A DNA stretch of 64,000 nucleotides from Coleophoma eucalyptorum (taxonomy: Eukaryota > Ascomycota > Leotiomycetes > Helotiales > Dermateaceae), in NCBI GenBank assembly GCA_026120035.1, contig JALRME010000004.1, forward strand, positions 186,001-250,000, read 5' to 3'. The position numbers and the translations under genes are program-made. The notes under the pieces are model-generated. The model made no database searches. It saw only the letters and a program-made list of their open reading frames with translations, and had not been told where the DNA came from. Shown in pieces: positions 23,279-34,359 of the stretch. The first letter of the stretch is position 1. Every line of letters begins with the position of its first letter.

Positions 23279-25015
23279 TTAGTCCCATTCGTCCATAATT
23301 CTTGCTTTGAGTACTAGCCTCTCAGCCGGCTGGACTTTGTACTCAATCCTGGCAATATGTAAGCATGAGAGAAATGAGATAGTGGAGTTTGGAATCACAT
23401 ACAAGTCTTGCACTTCTAGATCACAGTCTCTGGCCGCCAGGCCGAGGACTTGGGATAACAAGTTGGCGAAACGGGTTCTATCCCTGTCAACTTCCTTCAT
23501 AACCATAAAGAAGACTTCTCGTGTTGACAGCGCATAATCAGGCACGGTAGTAGTGCATGTAGCGGCCATGCTAACTAATGCAAACACCTTGTCCTTAATC
23601 TCACTGCATTTCCAGTCGCGGAAGATTTCTACGAGGCGTTGTAACCGCGGTGCAGGAGTTTCTGGATGCCGCCAATGTGCTCGTTGCCAGACCATAGTCA
23701 TGGCAGAGCTCTGCATTACCACTATGTGGAATTTGTGGTGTGCAGACCAGTTCGTGTCTTCCAATATCTTTAGCTTGAGGTATAGACTCTCGATATCATT
23801 CCATCCAAAGCTTTTGCTGCCACACCAGACTGTAATCTTCTCGGCGTGAAGAATTTCTTGTACGACCCATATTCGACTCCAGTATTGCCGTTCACAAAGC
23901 GCATGAAGGGCTTTGCCTACTCCTTCGGACCAGATTGGATGATACCCTGGACCTTTCCTCCGAAGCGACTTAGTCGTCTGCTGGAGAATGAAGTCCATGG
24001 CTTGGTCACTGTTGTCGGCGTCTTTTCCCAGCCATACAAAAACATCCGTGGCACAGGCGTAGATCTGCTTCATCAATCCGACCTGGTGGTTTCGTTCGTG
24101 GAGATTAGCCTGGTTGATGCAAATTGCATCAATCCAGAACAGTGTCGGCTGAGTGATAATCGAGCTTTGCAAGCGCAGGAAATACCATAGATTCTGGCCA
24201 ACGTCGATCGTTGAGCCGCCATCAATATGTATCTTCCACTGGATAGTTTGATCCCCCCAGGTGTATGAAAGAGCGATATAGGGCGGGCAGGTCACCAACT
24301 CCTCGCATCGGAACGAGCCTTTAATGTCCTCGGTCCCCTTGGCTGGATGCAATTCAAATAGTCGGATCTGCCGATTGCACAAGTTTAATTTCACGTAGGG
24401 AAATGCCTCGTTTTCGCTAAAATCGTAGGGAGCAACTGGAGTCATAAATCTAGGCTCGGTATTTCGAGCGGACGGGGCTTTCTGGCCGGATTGAGTTACG
24501 AGCCTTTGCTCCCGGCTGGTAATCTCAGGTTCCGCGGGCGATAGACCCATGACACTCAGAACCATCTTGCTTAGCTGTCTCATGGTCTCGTCAGTGGTGG
24601 TTCGGGCACGCTCGAGATTGGTGAGCGTAGTGCGCAAATCCTGGAAAAACAACAAAAATTCATTGTGCGGTTCAGGATGATCAGGCGTCAAGCTGCACCC
24701 GGGGAAAGGGCAATAGGCCCGGATGCGATGAGAACGAGGGTGGCCTTTCGGTAGAAGACAGTTTTTGACCGGACAATCATTCGGCGAGGGGCCCCGGTAC
24801 CATACTGGATAGCGATCATATTCTAGAGGCGGAATGGGAGACCAATGGTCCTTTATTTGGCACGTTAGGTGACCGCCGGAATCATGGAGATACTTGTGCA
24901 CCAGCTTCCGTTCACAGGGGTCCGGATTCCCCAGAGCTTCGGCGCAGAATCGTCGCCGCTCGCCGCCCCATATTCGACAACCGCAATAAAGCTTGATCGA
25001 ATCATAATAACACAT
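23279..25015 (-). CDS. HET-domain protein with N-terminal tandem Cys/His motifs
   Basis: A single-exon, 578-residue HET protein. The HET domain starts at about residue 246 with YIALSYTWGD, then LFWIDAICINQANLHER, MKQIYACATDVFVWLG and RIWVVQEI, all hallmarks of the domain. HET proteins trigger or modulate cell death after non-self recognition. The first 120 residues are unusual. They are Cys-rich and carry two motifs with identical spacing, C81-x4-C86-x5-H92-x3-H96 and C102-x4-C107-x5-H113-x3-H117, which look like metal-binding fingers. A short helical linker connects them to the HET domain. The frame is intact. It lies next to the kinase-HET gene on the same strand. Confidence 0.9.
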   Translation of the reverse strand: MCYYDSIKLYCGCRIWGGERRRFCAEALGNPDPCERKLVHKYLHDSGGHLTCQIKDHWSPIPPLEYDRYPVWYRGPSPNDCPVKNCLLPKGHPRSHRIRAYCPFPGCSLTPDHPEPHNEFLLFFQDLRTTLTNLERARTTTDETMRQLSKMVLSVMGLSPAEPEITSREQRLVTQSGQKAPSARNTEPRFMTPVAPYDFSENEAFPYVKLNLCNRQIRLFELHPAKGTEDIKGSFRCEELVTCPPYIALSYTWGDQTIQWKIHIDGGSTIDVGQNLWYFLRLQSSIITQPTLFWIDAICINQANLHERNHQVGLMKQIYACATDVFVWLGKDADNSDQAMDFILQQTTKSLRRKGPGYHPIWSEGVGKALHALCERQYWSRIWVVQEILHAEKITVWCGSKSFGWNDIESLYLKLKILEDTNWSAHHKFHIVVMQSSAMTMVWQRAHWRHPETPAPRLQRLVEIFRDWKCSEIKDKVFALVSMAATCTTTVPDYALSTREVFFMVMKEVDRDRTRFANLLSQVLGLAARDCDLEVQDLYVIPNSTISFLSCLHIARIEYKVQPAERLVLKARIMDEWD

Positions 25016-25551
25016 AGCATCGACTAGGATCGACCAAGGGCATAGGAACTATGGAACGACATCAAGAAATGGAATGGCCAGAGAGAAAGCCAGAGAGAAG
25101 CAAAGAATCAAAGCGACAACGAGCGAGTGATACGTCACTGAAGCAGGCAGGAGGCTATATACTTGAAGGTCTTCAGTTGTGGCTGAGCCACCCGCCTGCC
25201 CACCCGCTGTGCGACTCCCGCCGGTGGGCACCAGCGCCAAAGCAGCTGATGGGATGGGCTGGGCGCTGGTGACGTCCTGAAGGGACTGCAGGGACTAAAG
25301 CGCTTGCAAGAAGTCGCTGTCCGTGTCGGATTTGCAGGTCAACTGACCCGTCCCCAAGGCTAACCCCAGAAGGGCCACCGAGCCAAGGTGTGGCGGCTCA
25401 CCCTTCTCCTGCTGTTAATCAATCCATGAACTCGGACTATAGCATAGCTCTGTATCATCCGAGTTATAGCCAGGCTACTACGTACAAGTGTTCATAACCA
25501 GGATACATGATGTCTACAGAATGCTGACGAATGCCCGACGATTACATGAAG
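25016..25551. other. Intergenic: promoter of HET gene
   Basis: About 540 bp, GC-richer than its neighbours (25150-25400). It has no supported gene and separates two HET genes on the same strand. Confidence 0.35.
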
Positions 25552-28500
25552 CTAGCGAATATGCACCCAGCGCCCCGGGCGGCTGGTAGAGATCTGGGAT
25601 GGGAGGAGTTCCCCAACGCCAACTCGCTCATAAATATCATCCGAATCCACTTCAGAGGGAGAGGGTTTGATGACCATCACGTAGCACGTCCCCTTATCGG
25701 GTGTGTCGTCGCTTCCACTCACTGTCTTTTTCTTCCCTATCACCACACACATGAGAGCGTCGGTGTTAGTCGCGATGGTGGAGTACTCATCGAAGATCAA
25801 CCGGATGCTCATAGCCGACGGGGTGATGTCCAGCCTTCTGGCAAAGGCCTGAAGCTCTGCTGCGGGCTTGCTGTCTCGACTTCGCGTACTATGGCGAATA
25901 GACCCCGTGTCGAATGGGCTTCTGATCTCGTCGTTGTTCCAATCTACATGACCAAACCGGGCTTTGACGTACGTGATCCCCCCGCAGTAAGCCATCCAAG
26001 ACCATGATGGAACTTGAAGGTTGGGCATTCGAGCCATCACACCCGTGTCCTCCCTTCGCCATAGCAGGCTTCTTTGGAGATAGCATTCCAGAATCCCATA
26101 ATCTCCTTCGGTCTGGAATGTCCGCGCTATGCGTTTCTCTAGGCCGAGAAGTGCCACGGCTCGATCGCGGTCTCTGCTAAAAGCCAGTTTAGAATACATC
26201 CCGTAAAGATGCTGAAACAAGACGGTTCGCCCGTCTTTCCAGTGCTCCAAAACTGACTTGGGAAATTCAGAGTCTCCCAGGAAGGCAGCTTTGGAGCTGG
26301 GATCAAAGTTAGTTAAGCTGCAAGACCAGAGATGTGATTTCAAGGGTATGAACCACTCACTTGCGTAATCTAGCCAAAGTCTCGCAGTGGACCCCCTTTC
26401 CACATTCCCAGTAGATCTGGCTAGAGGTGAAATGGATCGTGCGGCGCGAGAGAGCCCTCTCTTGGAGAACCCACCCGCGCTTATTTAATATACTCTCCTC
26501 CGCATCACCATGAAAATCATCAATGGACTTGCAAATATAAAACCGGCCACCTTCCGGAGTTTGGAGTGTGATGCATGGCCTTGCATCGCGACGTGGGAGG
26601 AAACCCTCGACCGAGGACCCGGCTGAGCTTGCTGCAAGTGTACAGTAAGCCGAGCTGAAGACGGCTTCCATATTCCCAGCTTCTCTTTCCCAATCCTCAT
26701 CGTCGCGCTGGATGATGCAAATCGAATCGATCCAGAGATACTGGACGTTCAACCCCCGAGTGACGCGAACTGCATCTTGAAATGACCTAGGGAGTTGGTT
26801 ATAATCGATATGCTTCTGAAGCTCTGTAATATTATGCCGATACGTACAAAACCTTTGACTCTCTGTTAGATCTCCCCAGCAGTGGCTGAGGGCAGCATAT
26901 TTCGAGTGAAGCTGTCCATTAGTTTCAACTAGATGCAAGTGAGGGTTAGATGCTGACCCGACGTCTATAACTCTCGTGGGCATGCTGGGTGCGTCATCTC
27001 CTTCTTTAATTTGGTGAAGATTGCATGAATGAGTCTCATCACAAACTTTTAGCCACTCTTGTAGAAGTTTAAACTGGATATCACTGCCAAATGGTGGTAG
27101 CTGTGGAAAGCCAAGTTGCGCGGATGGAGGCAAGGTGGCTTCTGATTCTGTATTAAAAATTAGTTTCAAGAACCAGGAGCAAATTGTAACTAGAGGCATA
27201 GAATTGTAGATGAATACAGACCTGGATCAGCATAAATGGACAGGATAGAAGGCCCAGAAAGGCCGGCTTTCAACGTGGACCCAACACGACAGAGTTTCCC
27301 TGAGTCGTAGCCTTTGTTCTTTGTCTTTACAAGACTCTGGTAGAACAGTTTACAGAGGTCGCAGCCTACAGGCTTTCGCCCTAAGTTAGTTATATCGTAT
27401 GGGAGTTCGAAACCCGAGGACCAAAGATTCAAAGTTTTACAGGAGTCACATAATGATGAGCCTGAAATGGAGGGTCGCAATGCAGCCCAGTCAAACTGGC
27501 TGAACAGCTTGCGAGCGAAGACATTGTCTGGCTCAGACTCCCAAATATCATTCAATTTTCCAAGTTGCTATTGACAGTCAGTTGTAGATCGATCCAGCAA
27601 TATTATTTCTGCAGAATTTAGACGGAAAGGACAAAACTTACGAGCTGCTGCATGTCAGTGAAAACCACAGGAGTATGCGTGGAGTTTACTTACGTCCTAA
27701 ACCAGCAGAATTTGTTAGAACGTTTATCCCATGGTTTGTTGTGCAGGCAGAGTTACTCACATTCTATAATCCCGAACGAATCTAAGTCAATGATGTATCA
27801 GACTGATAGCGTGGATGCAGCCAAACTTACATACTGATCCAAAGTTAGCTCAGTATTTCGCGTACATCTTCGACATAGTAGAACTTACTTCTTCCTGATG
27901 CATAGAGGATTGAGGCCTGCTTACACCGTTGTGGTGGTGACCATCATCATCGTCAGCAGGTTGTATTATAACGGCAACGAAGTCATTGTTGGCCAAAGTA
28001 GGAGGGGAAGCCGGGAGCGACGCCGGTGAATTCTTGGGAACATGGGGCCTTTCCGGTAATTGGAGCGTGTTAGGACTGATTTTGGCCCATATTTGAGGTT
28101 CAAACTTGTATGATGGCTCTCGCATTGCACGGCTATGAATTGCATCCATTCGTTCCGACAACTCACTGGCAAGAGCTCGACCAAGTCCTGGTGGTTCCCC
28201 GTCCTTAGCCAATCTAATTACCAACAATCGCGTTTTTATTAGTTCTAAAATAGCCTTGAGTGCTGTATCGGCCGTTAGGTCGCGTGTCAAAAGATCAATC
28301 CAATCCTGATGACAACGATGCAGTCGGTATTCCTCATGGTGGAACTCCCAAAACTTCTCTACTCGACCATAGATACTAGGTTCGTAAATCTTGTCATATC
28401 CATAGAGGAGCCAAACGAGAAACTCCAAGAAAATGCAGCCCATGGACCAAACATCATATACACGTGATAAAGGTTTGCTAAGGTCCTGAATTTCAGGCGG

Positions 28501-29682
28501 TTCGTATCGAACTGTGCCAGCCTTGATAGAGGAGCCTTTATCCCGCTCTTTTGTCGCTGCGGTATGAAACTTAGAAAGACCAACGTCGGCAATCAGCAAG
28601 TTCCCTGGTCCATCCTTCTCCCTGAACCAAAGAATGTTTTCGGGTTTCAGATCACCATGACGACAGTTATCTTCGTGCAAAATCCGCAAGCAGTCAGTGA
28701 GGCCACGCATTTGACCCAGAACCCAAGACACCAGCGCCCGGTCCCGCCGAGGATTCTGGGGGTCGCCAGCTTGTTTCCAGTAGTCTTTGAGGTTTCCCCC
28801 CGCAGCCCATGGGAACATGAAGCAGCGATGGGTTCCATTTTCAAACGCCGCAAGCGGCTTGATGAGATTGGCATGATCAATTAGCCGGATGGTGTCAAGT
28901 GTTCTCAATTCTTTGTGGAAATAGCCATCGAGGCTCGGCTGGAAAACTTTCACAGCAACCAGGGGTGGTTTCCCTTCAGCCTATTCTCATTAACACGCCA
29001 TCAAAGGTGCTATCAAGGCCAATTTAAGGATGCTCACATGATGGAAAATGGCAGGATCGGCGTGTGCATGATGAATTCCTACCCTATACACCCAGCTGAA
29101 ATGTCCGCTTTTACGATTCTTCTCGTCCAAGTAAACAAAGGGCAGCGGGCGATCTCTCTGGAATTTGCTGTAGAAATGGTCCTTGGTAAAACTTGGGGCT
29201 AGAAATAACCACTGGGCAGAGATGAAATTATCGCGCTGGCGAGGTTCCCAGTCGTTGAAGACATCCCAGTCTTTTTTCATTGAGTTGGTGCTAGCATCCC
29301 ATGTTCCCACTACCTCTTCAGTTTCCCCATTGTCAGTCCTCTTTGGCCATGTACCAATTGGCAAGTCTTCATCATGAAAACCGTCTTCTTGTAGATCAAG
29401 TAAAGCCTCGATATTTCCAACCCGGATCAGCGTCAAAAAGACCCGCACAGCCTTCTGTAACACATACTGAATTAGCTCTTCCGTGGGAGTCACACCTGAT
29501 TCTTCAAATGCTTGTGCAACAGTTTCTTGAGTCAAGAAATTCAGGATCTTATCGACGGGCAAAAAGGACTGGGCCCCAAGTTCTTCCACGCTCTTGACGA
29601 GGGAAGATTGAATTTCCTTGTACATCTTGTCGCTAATTCTCTGGACCCGTCTGCCTCTCGAGCGCTTCGGAGAGTTATTCAT
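25552..29682 (-). CDS. Protein kinase-HET fusion protein joined by a microexon chain
   Basis: My model is 1,216 residues. Exons in transcription order: 29682..29038, 28980..27889, microexons 27833..27831, 27763..27761, 27696..27694 and 27647..27642, then 27567..27222, 27147..26361 and 26317..25552. The N-terminal part is a Ser/Thr kinase: GHFSWVYR loop, VAVK (K226), HGDLKPEN (D325), DVG in place of DFG (D347), and VYDVWSMGC. The C-terminal part is a HET domain: YAALSHCWGD at about 783, LWIDSICIIQ, then RGWVLQERALSRR. All linker introns are 46-74 nt, GT-AG, and in phase 0. The HET exon at 27567 has no ATG of its own, which argues for the join. The alternative is a kinase ending at 27850 by read-through of a GTAAGT donor, plus a HET gene with no start. 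Confidence 0.72.
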
Positions 29683-30307
29683 GGTGGCTTTAAGCTTCGA
29701 TTTTAATCGCCCGATTCTTGTGCGCCCAAAATTTGGCGATCAAGACACTGCATTGATGGAGGGTAGACTTTGATGCTGCGGCCGGGCGAAGTATTTAAAT
29801 CGAGTCAGCCGCACAAGGCTGAACCATCTGGCGTATTTTTTGTAGGTTCAGCTTGTCCCCTCCCTTTAGATTGCCTGCACTGGAAGAAGGTTGTCTTAGC
29901 CCACTCACCATACATGATAGTAAATGACTAAATAGCAAGTATGAATAAGAAACTATAGCCCCGTATGCGTTAGGGCTCCTTTTAAATATTCTAAGCTCTC
30001 TAAAGGCTTTAGTAGGTAAAAATATGCAAAAGAAGGGAAAGAAATAAATCTCCAATACACACACTTGTTTGTCTTCCCTCCGCATGTATATTTTGGGTCC
30101 TGTTGCAGTACTTCTTTATTTTAATGCCCGTTTTAAGGAAAGATTTGTAATACTCGAGTTCTGACTCCCCACAAACAAACCCCCTATAAGAGTTTGCATT
30201 TACTTTAACGATTCCCCAGGACAAGGGATTCACAACCTATATAACATGTAGCTTCAAATGCTTCATAAACTTTATTGCCTCGAAATGATTTTTCAACCAA
30301 GCATAGC
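29683..30307. other. Intergenic: promoter of kinase-HET gene
   Basis: About 625 bp between same-strand genes. No coding signal recognised. Confidence 0.35.
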
Positions 30308-32232
30308 TCATGAATAATTGTTTTCAACCACTGTGTTCTTCTCCTCCTTCTTGATCCCAGTTTTCGTCTCGACATGATCTTTGCTAAGATGGTGTCGGCT
30401 AACGAACAGGCCTGCAATGACAGACAACGCACTGAGGCATGTGGTTAGAATCCACATATTCCGCATACTCACTGCGTATGCCTCCTTGATAGCCAACTTC
30501 TGTACCGGATCCTGGACTGTTTTAATCAAATTGACATTCGCGGCAGCTGCACCACCAGAAAGCAGGTCTGTGATGTTTGACGGAAGGTTGAGGGGTGGCG
30601 CAGATAGCTTTTCAACCTGGGTGTTCATGCTATTTTGGAATATAACACCAGCAATCACGATAGATAGTGACGTAGCCAGATTGCGCACGAAACTAAATGT
30701 AGCTGTTGCCGTGGCGGTATCATCCTGTGAGCAAAGCGCTTGCAGAGCAATTAGAGGCGCTTCAATGAGCATCCCAGTACCAAGCCCGCCAATGATTTGA
30801 AATCCCACAATCTGTGCGAGAGAAGTGGATGTGCCGAAAAGAATAAACAAGCCGTTAGAAATCGCGATCAGAACAGTGCCTGCATAAATAAGTTCGAGGT
30901 AGCGCCCGGTACGATGGATAATAATTCCAGCGACGATGCCCATCAAGGCTTCTGTGATAGTGACCGGAAGGACTAAAACCCCGGAGCGAAGAGGCGATGC
31001 TTCCATAACAGATTGAAAATATAGGGGTAGATAGTAAGCAGCTACGATAATGACCTAGGGGAATTAGCAGGTGAAGAGCGAATTTTGGGAATGAGACAAC
31101 TTACCATGCCGTGCAAGAAGCATACCGCAAGGCTTGCGACGTTTGACTTCCTCTTGAATATCCCAAGAGGCATAAGTGGATATTTCGCTAGTCTTTTTTC
31201 ACCATAGATGAAGAAGATAGACATCAACGAGCCGAAGACAACCAAGCAAATGACTTGGGGAGAGTTCCACTATCATCCTGTTAGTGGCCTATAAGATTTG
31301 AAATTCGAAAGGTTCATTATTGCTAACAGGAAAGGTTGCACCACCGAATTCGAGTCCAAGTAGTAACATAAGGGTAAGAGCTAGTATGGTTATGCATCCA
31401 GACCAGTCGATAGCCTTGAGGCCTTCAACTATTGCAGTCTTGGGGTTATGCACATCCAAAAAGAAAAGCAAGAGCAAAAAGGCGACGCTCGAGATGGGAA
31501 GATTGATCCAGAAACACCATCTCCATGACAGTTTCTCGGTAAATGCTCCTCCCAAGATAGGGCCGACACCTCCGGCTAGTGCCCACATTACCTCTGTCAA
31601 TCCAATATAGAGGCTACGGTTTCTAGACAGGTTCAGCTTTTAGTCGACCAATCCTAGAACGATACAAACCTCATACTAAAAATATCAGATATTACGATCA
31701 AAACAAGCTGGATAAGTCCACCACCAGCGGTTCCCTGAAGGGCGCGACCGGCGATGAGCATTTGCATGCTCGATGCCTGTGCGCAAAGTATCGAGCTTAC
31801 TAGGAATATCGCAACGGCCGCAAGGAGTACAGGTTTGCGACCCCAAATATCCGAAAGCTTCGCCCATATGGGGCCAGCAGCTGCGTTTGCCAGCATATAA
31901 GCACCTCCAATCCAAACATAGCCTGCAGAAGACTTCAGGTCTGCAGTGATGGTGGGTACTGCAGTTGCTACGATAGTGTAATCTAGAGCTCCTAAAAAGA
32001 GGGATAACTGAGAAAGAGCTTAGCTAGAACAACAAAAACCATGAGAGATACGGACATTCAGGCCTGCCAGGACTAAGAACATTTTCAATGTGCTGCGAGG
32101 CTTATCAGAAATGGGCGCTGCGGGCAGCGCGTCTAATGGCTTAAGTTCTATCCCGACATTATTATTACCGACAGGATTCGCCGTGATGGCGAAGTCAGCG
32201 TCGATCTCGTTATTAGCCATGCTGTTGTTCAT
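30308..32232 (-). CDS. MFS transporter, DHA2 family (14-helix type)
   Basis: A 573-residue exporter-type carrier. Exons in transcription order are 32232..32056, 32007..31670, 31622..31328, 31269..31105 and 31054..30308. Motifs are GALDYTIVATAVPTI in helix 1 (DHA2 motif D1), AKLSDIWGRKP (motif A), AGRALQGTAGGG (motif B/C region) and FWINLPISS. A long second half with GGLGTGMLIEAPLIALQ and a charged C-terminal tail (KKEEKN) follows. The ATG at 32232 is used, and a second at 32220 is possible. The first donor is the weak GTCCGT, but the join LAGLN|LSLFLGALDYT is the family consensus. DHA2 proteins export drugs, siderophores or secondary metabolites. Here it sits between kinase/HET genes with no metabolic neighbour. 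Confidence 0.9.
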
Positions 32233-34359
32233 GAATTTATCTGTGCTCCTACTTGGATTCACAATAATTTTCACGATTTGTTTTTTTCATATATCAAAGA
32301 AGAGTGAGTCATTACTAACACTGACAATCGATGTCATCGGTAAGCGCTAGTATTAGTTGCATCAGAGTTCACAGGCACAGTCAAGGCTAAATTGCACGCC
32401 GAAACCCTTAAGTACTTAGGATTATAGAGTGACTAGGTTTGTCTTTGGTCCGGTTATATGTTCAAATCTAAATTATAACGCGATCACTTATCGAGGATAT
32501 GAGCTGCCGGATAATTGAAACGTCTCGAGGGACTTGATGAATTTGGTATATGACGTTTCAGATCAAAAATTACTATAATGGTCGTTCCAGCCCTGAATCC
32601 CGACAGTAAGTGGTTAGAGCCCAGGGATTGACGAAATAGTCGACATCGGAGTATGATACTATGTACAATGGTGTTATAAATGCGTCTTATATCCCTTTAT
32701 AACCTCCAAAATGGTTTCTTGGCTGGAAAATTCTTTGTCCAGCCTGCTGATGCCAATCTGGATAATTAATTATCCGCAGCTAGCTCAGCACGTCTCTCTC
32801 GGAGCCAGAACTCAAATCAAGATACCGGATTCCATTGATCTCAGGTACCACCACGTGTCGTCTTTACTCGTTTTCCGCCTGGCATTGACCCGTGGATTTG
32901 AATAATATAAATATCATTTCGCATTTCCACACTAAAGTCTTGACCGTTGCAAAGGTCTTTCATTGCGCTTGATACTTCTTCAAGGCTACCATAGTTGGAA
33001 TGGAGAGCAATTGTAGGTGTAGGTACACACTCGTCCCTGGACCGAATTGGCGCGTGGTTCTTTTCCGATTGCAGATACATTGGAATACCAGATTCTTGCA
33101 AGGGTAGGTCTGAATAAGGCCGGAATTTTATAACTTAAAAGTGTATCAGTCGGTAAAAACGTGACAAGATAAGGTGGAGAGGATAGGGTGTAAGTAGGCT
33201 AAGTTGTTGCGATAGATGTTGGTGAGGGAGAGTCCAATGTTTGGAGCAGCCAGATATATACGATATGAATAGATGGGGTCCAGAGAACCTAAATTCGTAT
33301 CAGCTCTTCTGACGCACTCAGTGGCATCTGCACTGCCTGGTGTTGTTCCGGCAAGCGCAGGGCAGGGCAACGACCTGCATGTCTGACCAAAGAATGGGGC
33401 CGGGCTGATGAAGGAGTTGTTCAGCTTTGCGCCACCAAATGAAATGGTAGACATTAGGCATTCCAAAGCAACATCATGTGTCCAACCTGCGCCGCCTCTG
33501 CTGAGCCAGGGTAATAAAATACGACCATGGTTGGTCCCAAAGCGAGTACACATCGCGCAAGCTGAACACCAACAAACTAATTGAGTCGAGCTTAAAGAAG
33601 TATGGAACTGGGTATGGTGAATGTAGTCAGTTTAGGCATAGATAGAATGTTAAAGGTCTTCTCCCGCACAATTCGGGATCTACCTTCTTCCCACTTGCTT
33701 TTCTTAATCGTGCCACTTTGCGAGCAAAACAACCTACTAGTGAGAAGCCTACTTCAGGTGTATACCCCCTTGCAACAGAAATATTCGGATATTCTTACTG
33801 TTGACAGCCAAATCTATGATGAGGCTCAGACATGACCACCCCTTATCAGCCATTTCTCTTGCTGCAGCTGAAGAGGCATCACACCCACCAAATCCACAGG
33901 AATTTCCTTTACTGGGTGAATAATAAAAGCCTGCTTCACTAGTCTTTGTAGCCGCCGCGCTGATTCCCGATATGGTTCTGCTACCACTACAACTGCATAC
34001 GGCCCCCGGTGGCTTTGTGGGATCGACAGATCCGGAATGATAGTTTTCAGTTTCTACAGTACTGTGATAGGCCATATCCACTGAGAGAGGGGATGATTGA
34101 GGCTCAAGGAGGGAGACGGCACACACCTCGAAATAAGGGCCAATGAAAAGCATATACATGAGGCCACCACGAGTTTGGGGGCCGCTAGAGCTCCCGCGAT
34201 AACCAGGTACCCTATGATTACACCGCGGTATATTTAGCAAGGCAGGTTGAGATTTCCGCCCGACTTGTTGTATAAGTCGTTAATTTACATCTCATCGTTA
34301 AATCAATACCCCACATCAGCTTTGAACAACTAAGAACAAGTTATAGGCCCACCTTTCCA
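32233..34359. other. Large gap with uncertain minus-strand open frames
   Basis: A 2.1-kb region between divergent genes. Minus-strand frames exist at 34159..33749 (Ser/Cys-containing, with VCSCSGSRTISG), 33553..33146 and 33101..32841 (with an ECVPTPTIALHS block and spaced Cys). None shows a recognisable domain, and I could not join them into one convincing spliced gene. One fast-evolving or decayed orphan gene is possible, but I do not support it as a call. Confidence 0.25.

Noticed and set aside
27850..28953. A kinase gene ending at the TGA near 27850 (tail MYAKY)
   Set aside because: The frame reads through a perfect GTAAGT donor at 27888, and the following HET exon lacks a start codon. 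Splicing into the microexon chain explains both. I kept this as the alternative in the feature entry.
32841..34240. Minus-strand open frames that might be a secreted Cys-containing gene
   Set aside because: No recognisable domain, no clear signal peptide at an ATG, and the frames could not be joined by good splice sites into one product.
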